NCBI RefSeq assembly: GCF_029873635.1
Contig: NC_080419.1
Coordinates: forward strand, 69,049,823-69,113,822
Origin: Malania oleifera
Taxonomy: Eukaryota; Streptophyta; Magnoliopsida; Santalales; Ximeniaceae
Reading direction: 5' to 3'
Length of the DNA stretch: 64,000 nucleotides
This document shows, one piece after another, positions 61,742 through 64,000 of the stretch (position 1 is the first letter of the stretch; the number at the start of each line of letters is the position of its first letter). The notes beneath the pieces were generated by a model. The model saw only the letters and a program-made list of their open reading frames with translations. It was not told the origin of the DNA and did no database searches. The position numbers and the translations under genes were made by a program.

Positions 61742-63586
61742 TGTCACGCCTCGAACCTGAAAATGGGACCCAAGGGTGAATTAGTAACCTAACTTGTCCC
61801 TGTATCATATAAATAACAACGATACAGTATAATGAATGAGGGTCCGACCTCGTGGGGTTACCAAGCACCCTATACGCATCCATACACAAATCATATACAC
61901 AACGGAAAAGGGTCATTCTATACATGTACTGTACCATACAATACTAGAGTCTATACAAAACAAAACGAAGTCCATGCTCCATACATACAAAACATACATT
62001 CGGGTGCCAACATACCCCAAAACGACAACCCGCAAAACCAAGATCCTAGCACTTACCCAAGCACTACTCGTAGTACACCGACCACTATGCTCCCAACTCT
62101 AGGATGCTAGTTTTGGTTACTCGAAGGACCTGTAAAAATGTACGTATAGTAGGGGTGAGACACATATCAGTAAGGCAAACACAGGTTATGTTAGTGTGTG
62201 GCATTCGAGTGTTATCATGACAACAAATAAACACAGTTAAAAACATTTCCAGTGTTTTCACAATGTAGTTCCAATACAGTGCATACACGCACACACACTC
62301 ATACGCACGCCCATGATCTCCCTGTGTCGTCACACCCTTCAACCCGAAGCCAGTCCGCGATATTCAGCATTAGCCCGTAGCCAACCCGCGATACACGGCG
62401 CCACCGACACATGGCTAGTCCCAGACTACCATGGCATCGTACCAGCACTAGCTGGTGGATCCACACCCTTTAGTGATCAGCCGGTATAGGCTCACACCCT
62501 CGAATATAGAGCCGGACACTCTTGCCTACATGGCAGGAGATAAACACACGCCCTCGAATATAGAACTGGACACTCTTTGGTACCTGGAACAATTTGGAAC
62601 CCAGTTCCTACTACATTTCAACAAAACACAAACATGCATGCTCATATAACCAAATAAACCACGCCCATTTGGTAATCTAAAATCATGGTTTTCCAAACAC
62701 ATACAATTTAAACAAATCAGGGCACGACCATCCTTATATCACAGTATAAAACATCATATACACACGGTTTCAACAAAACAAAGGATGCAGCCCGTCGCCC
62801 CCTTTTCCCAAAACTGTAATCGTAAAAAACCCATAATTTTACTCGTTAGATCCCCCCCCCCCCAAATGAGTAGTCAAAACACACAGAGGACCATGGACCA
62901 CAGTTCCACCGAGTCCAATTTCAAAAATAACTAATATAAACTGTATTCCTTTATCTTTCCCCCAAAAGACCGATCCCGAACTCTACGGCTCCTAAACAGA
63001 GAATCAAGTTCTCAAAATCTACAATCAACAGTACAAAATATACTCATAACACTATTCCTTACAAAACTACTAGATCAGAACTGAAAACCGAGCCTTACCT
63101 TGATTTTACGCCAAAACCCAAAAATGGCCAAATCGAAAATTTGATCCATAGAACTTGTAGAGAATCCTTCCAAGATCCTCGTGGTAACATCAGATCGTTG
63201 ATTCCAGCGACAAACGACGAAGAAATCTAGAGAGAGAGAGAGAGACCCCTTCGAGTTCCTAGAGAGAGAGAGAGAGAGTGTATTTAGATTTCTTAGCTTG
63301 AAAGCAAGAGAATGGATATTTATAGCCCTTTGACTCGGGCTTCCTCGTCGACAAAATGGTGTCCTCGTCGACGAGGTCATATAGACAGCTCGTCGACGAG
63401 ACGATGGATTCGTCAACGAATCTTGATATCACTAGTTTCCCGATATCTCTCAGCTTCTCCTCGTCGACAAGCCTCTGAACTTCGTCTACGAGACTTATAT
63501 GGACTTCATCGACAAAATTTGCTAAATTCCCAATTTGCCTCTCTCTTATTTATTTAAACCCATATATCACGGTTTGGGTTCTTACA
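61742..63586 (-). repeat. A3 3' LTR
   Basis: TGTCACGCC...TTCTTACA, 1,845 bp, intact TG/CA ends. Hairpin block variant at 62152-62175. Confidence 0.88.
63317..63516 (-). promoter_or_regulatory. LTR promoter: GTCGAC array plus TATA (A3)
   Basis: TATA-like box at 63317-63325. About seven sites at 63344-63516; CTCGTCGACGAG is perfect near 63365 and 63389. (GA)n runs lie downstream at about 63230-63280. Confidence 0.6.
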
Positions 63587-63878
63587 ACCTCCCCTCCTTA
63601 CAAAAATTTCATCTACGAAATTTGCATTCTCTCATTCATGAACTCATACATACAATTAAACACTCACACATACTCAACTTTAGAGAAAAACTGGCGACTA
63701 CTACAGTGCAGCCCCAACATAACACATACACACATACCCTCACTTATGGTGGAGGAATATCGTGGTTACAACATAAACTGTCTTAGGAGTTCACAATACA
63801 CACACTCCCAACGACTAACCACCTATCCCAACCCAAGGCAGAATGACGTACAAGTACTCAAAACAAATGTACAAGTAC

Positions 63879-64000
63879 TTAAAACAACTGTGGATACTTC
63901 TGGCGTATTTTCTTTTCCAGTTCCCAAGAAGCTTCCTCAACCTCGTGGTTTCGCCATAATACCTTCACTAATAGTATATCTTTGGTACGAAACTTCTGAA
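63879..64000 (-). pseudogene. A3 integrase C-terminus (cut by window edge)
   Basis: Minus strand ends IRQKYPQLF and a stop at 63879-63881. It matches the end of A1 integrase (588 onward), including the EVEEASWE-type segment. Whether the rest is intact lies outside the window. Confidence 0.75.

Larger units (their letters stand above)
61742..64000 (-). mobile_element. Ty3/gypsy element A3 (3' end only)
   Basis: 3' LTR 61742-63586, then PPT and integrase end running to the window edge. Inserted in element H. Confidence 0.85.

Overview
This is plant nuclear DNA, most likely from a eudicot with a repeat-rich genome. It has one intron-bearing nuclear gene with GT/AG introns and a plastid-type product. 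That gene sits among nested Ty3/gypsy and Ty1/copia LTR retrotransposons, solo LTRs and a LINE. The species cannot be named from the sequence alone.

Layout. Positions 1-14,997 are a nest up to four layers deep. A copia-type LTR (D1) holds a minus-strand Ty3/gypsy element (A1). The 5' LTR of A1 holds a solo LTR (B1), which holds another solo LTR of the same family (B2). A further solo LTR (E) also sits in D1. Positions 14,998-41,033 are one plus-strand Ty3/gypsy element (C), stretched to 26 kb by insertions: an Athila-type pol block carrying a solo LTR (F), the 5' half of a SIRE-like copia element (D2), an internally deleted A-family element (A2), and a solo LTR (B3) in its 3' LTR. Positions 43,480-53,804 hold the only intact host gene I can support, a nine-exon ferrochelatase on the minus strand. 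Its last intron contains a dead L1-type LINE and a possible SINE, and intron 4 contains a possible DNA-transposon remnant. Positions 54,061-64,000 hold a decayed copia gag, a copia 3' LTR (H) with an internally deleted copia element inside it (D3), and the 3' end of another A-family element (A3) running off the window.

The ferrochelatase (483 codons by my splice model) ends in a hydrophobic segment and has no chlorophyll a/b-binding tail, so it resembles the plant FC1 type. It would insert ferrous iron into protoporphyrin IX, the last step of haem synthesis. Every retrotransposon coding region seen here carries stops or frameshifts and should be inactive.

The most striking pattern is in the promoters of the LTRs. 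All 15 LTRs whose promoter end is present, from both gypsy and copia lineages, carry a short array of degenerate palindromes centred on GTCGAC. The array is always directly upstream of a TATA-like box (for E, a TA-rich tract). The bases flanking the core differ by lineage. I found no ordinary feature that explains this.
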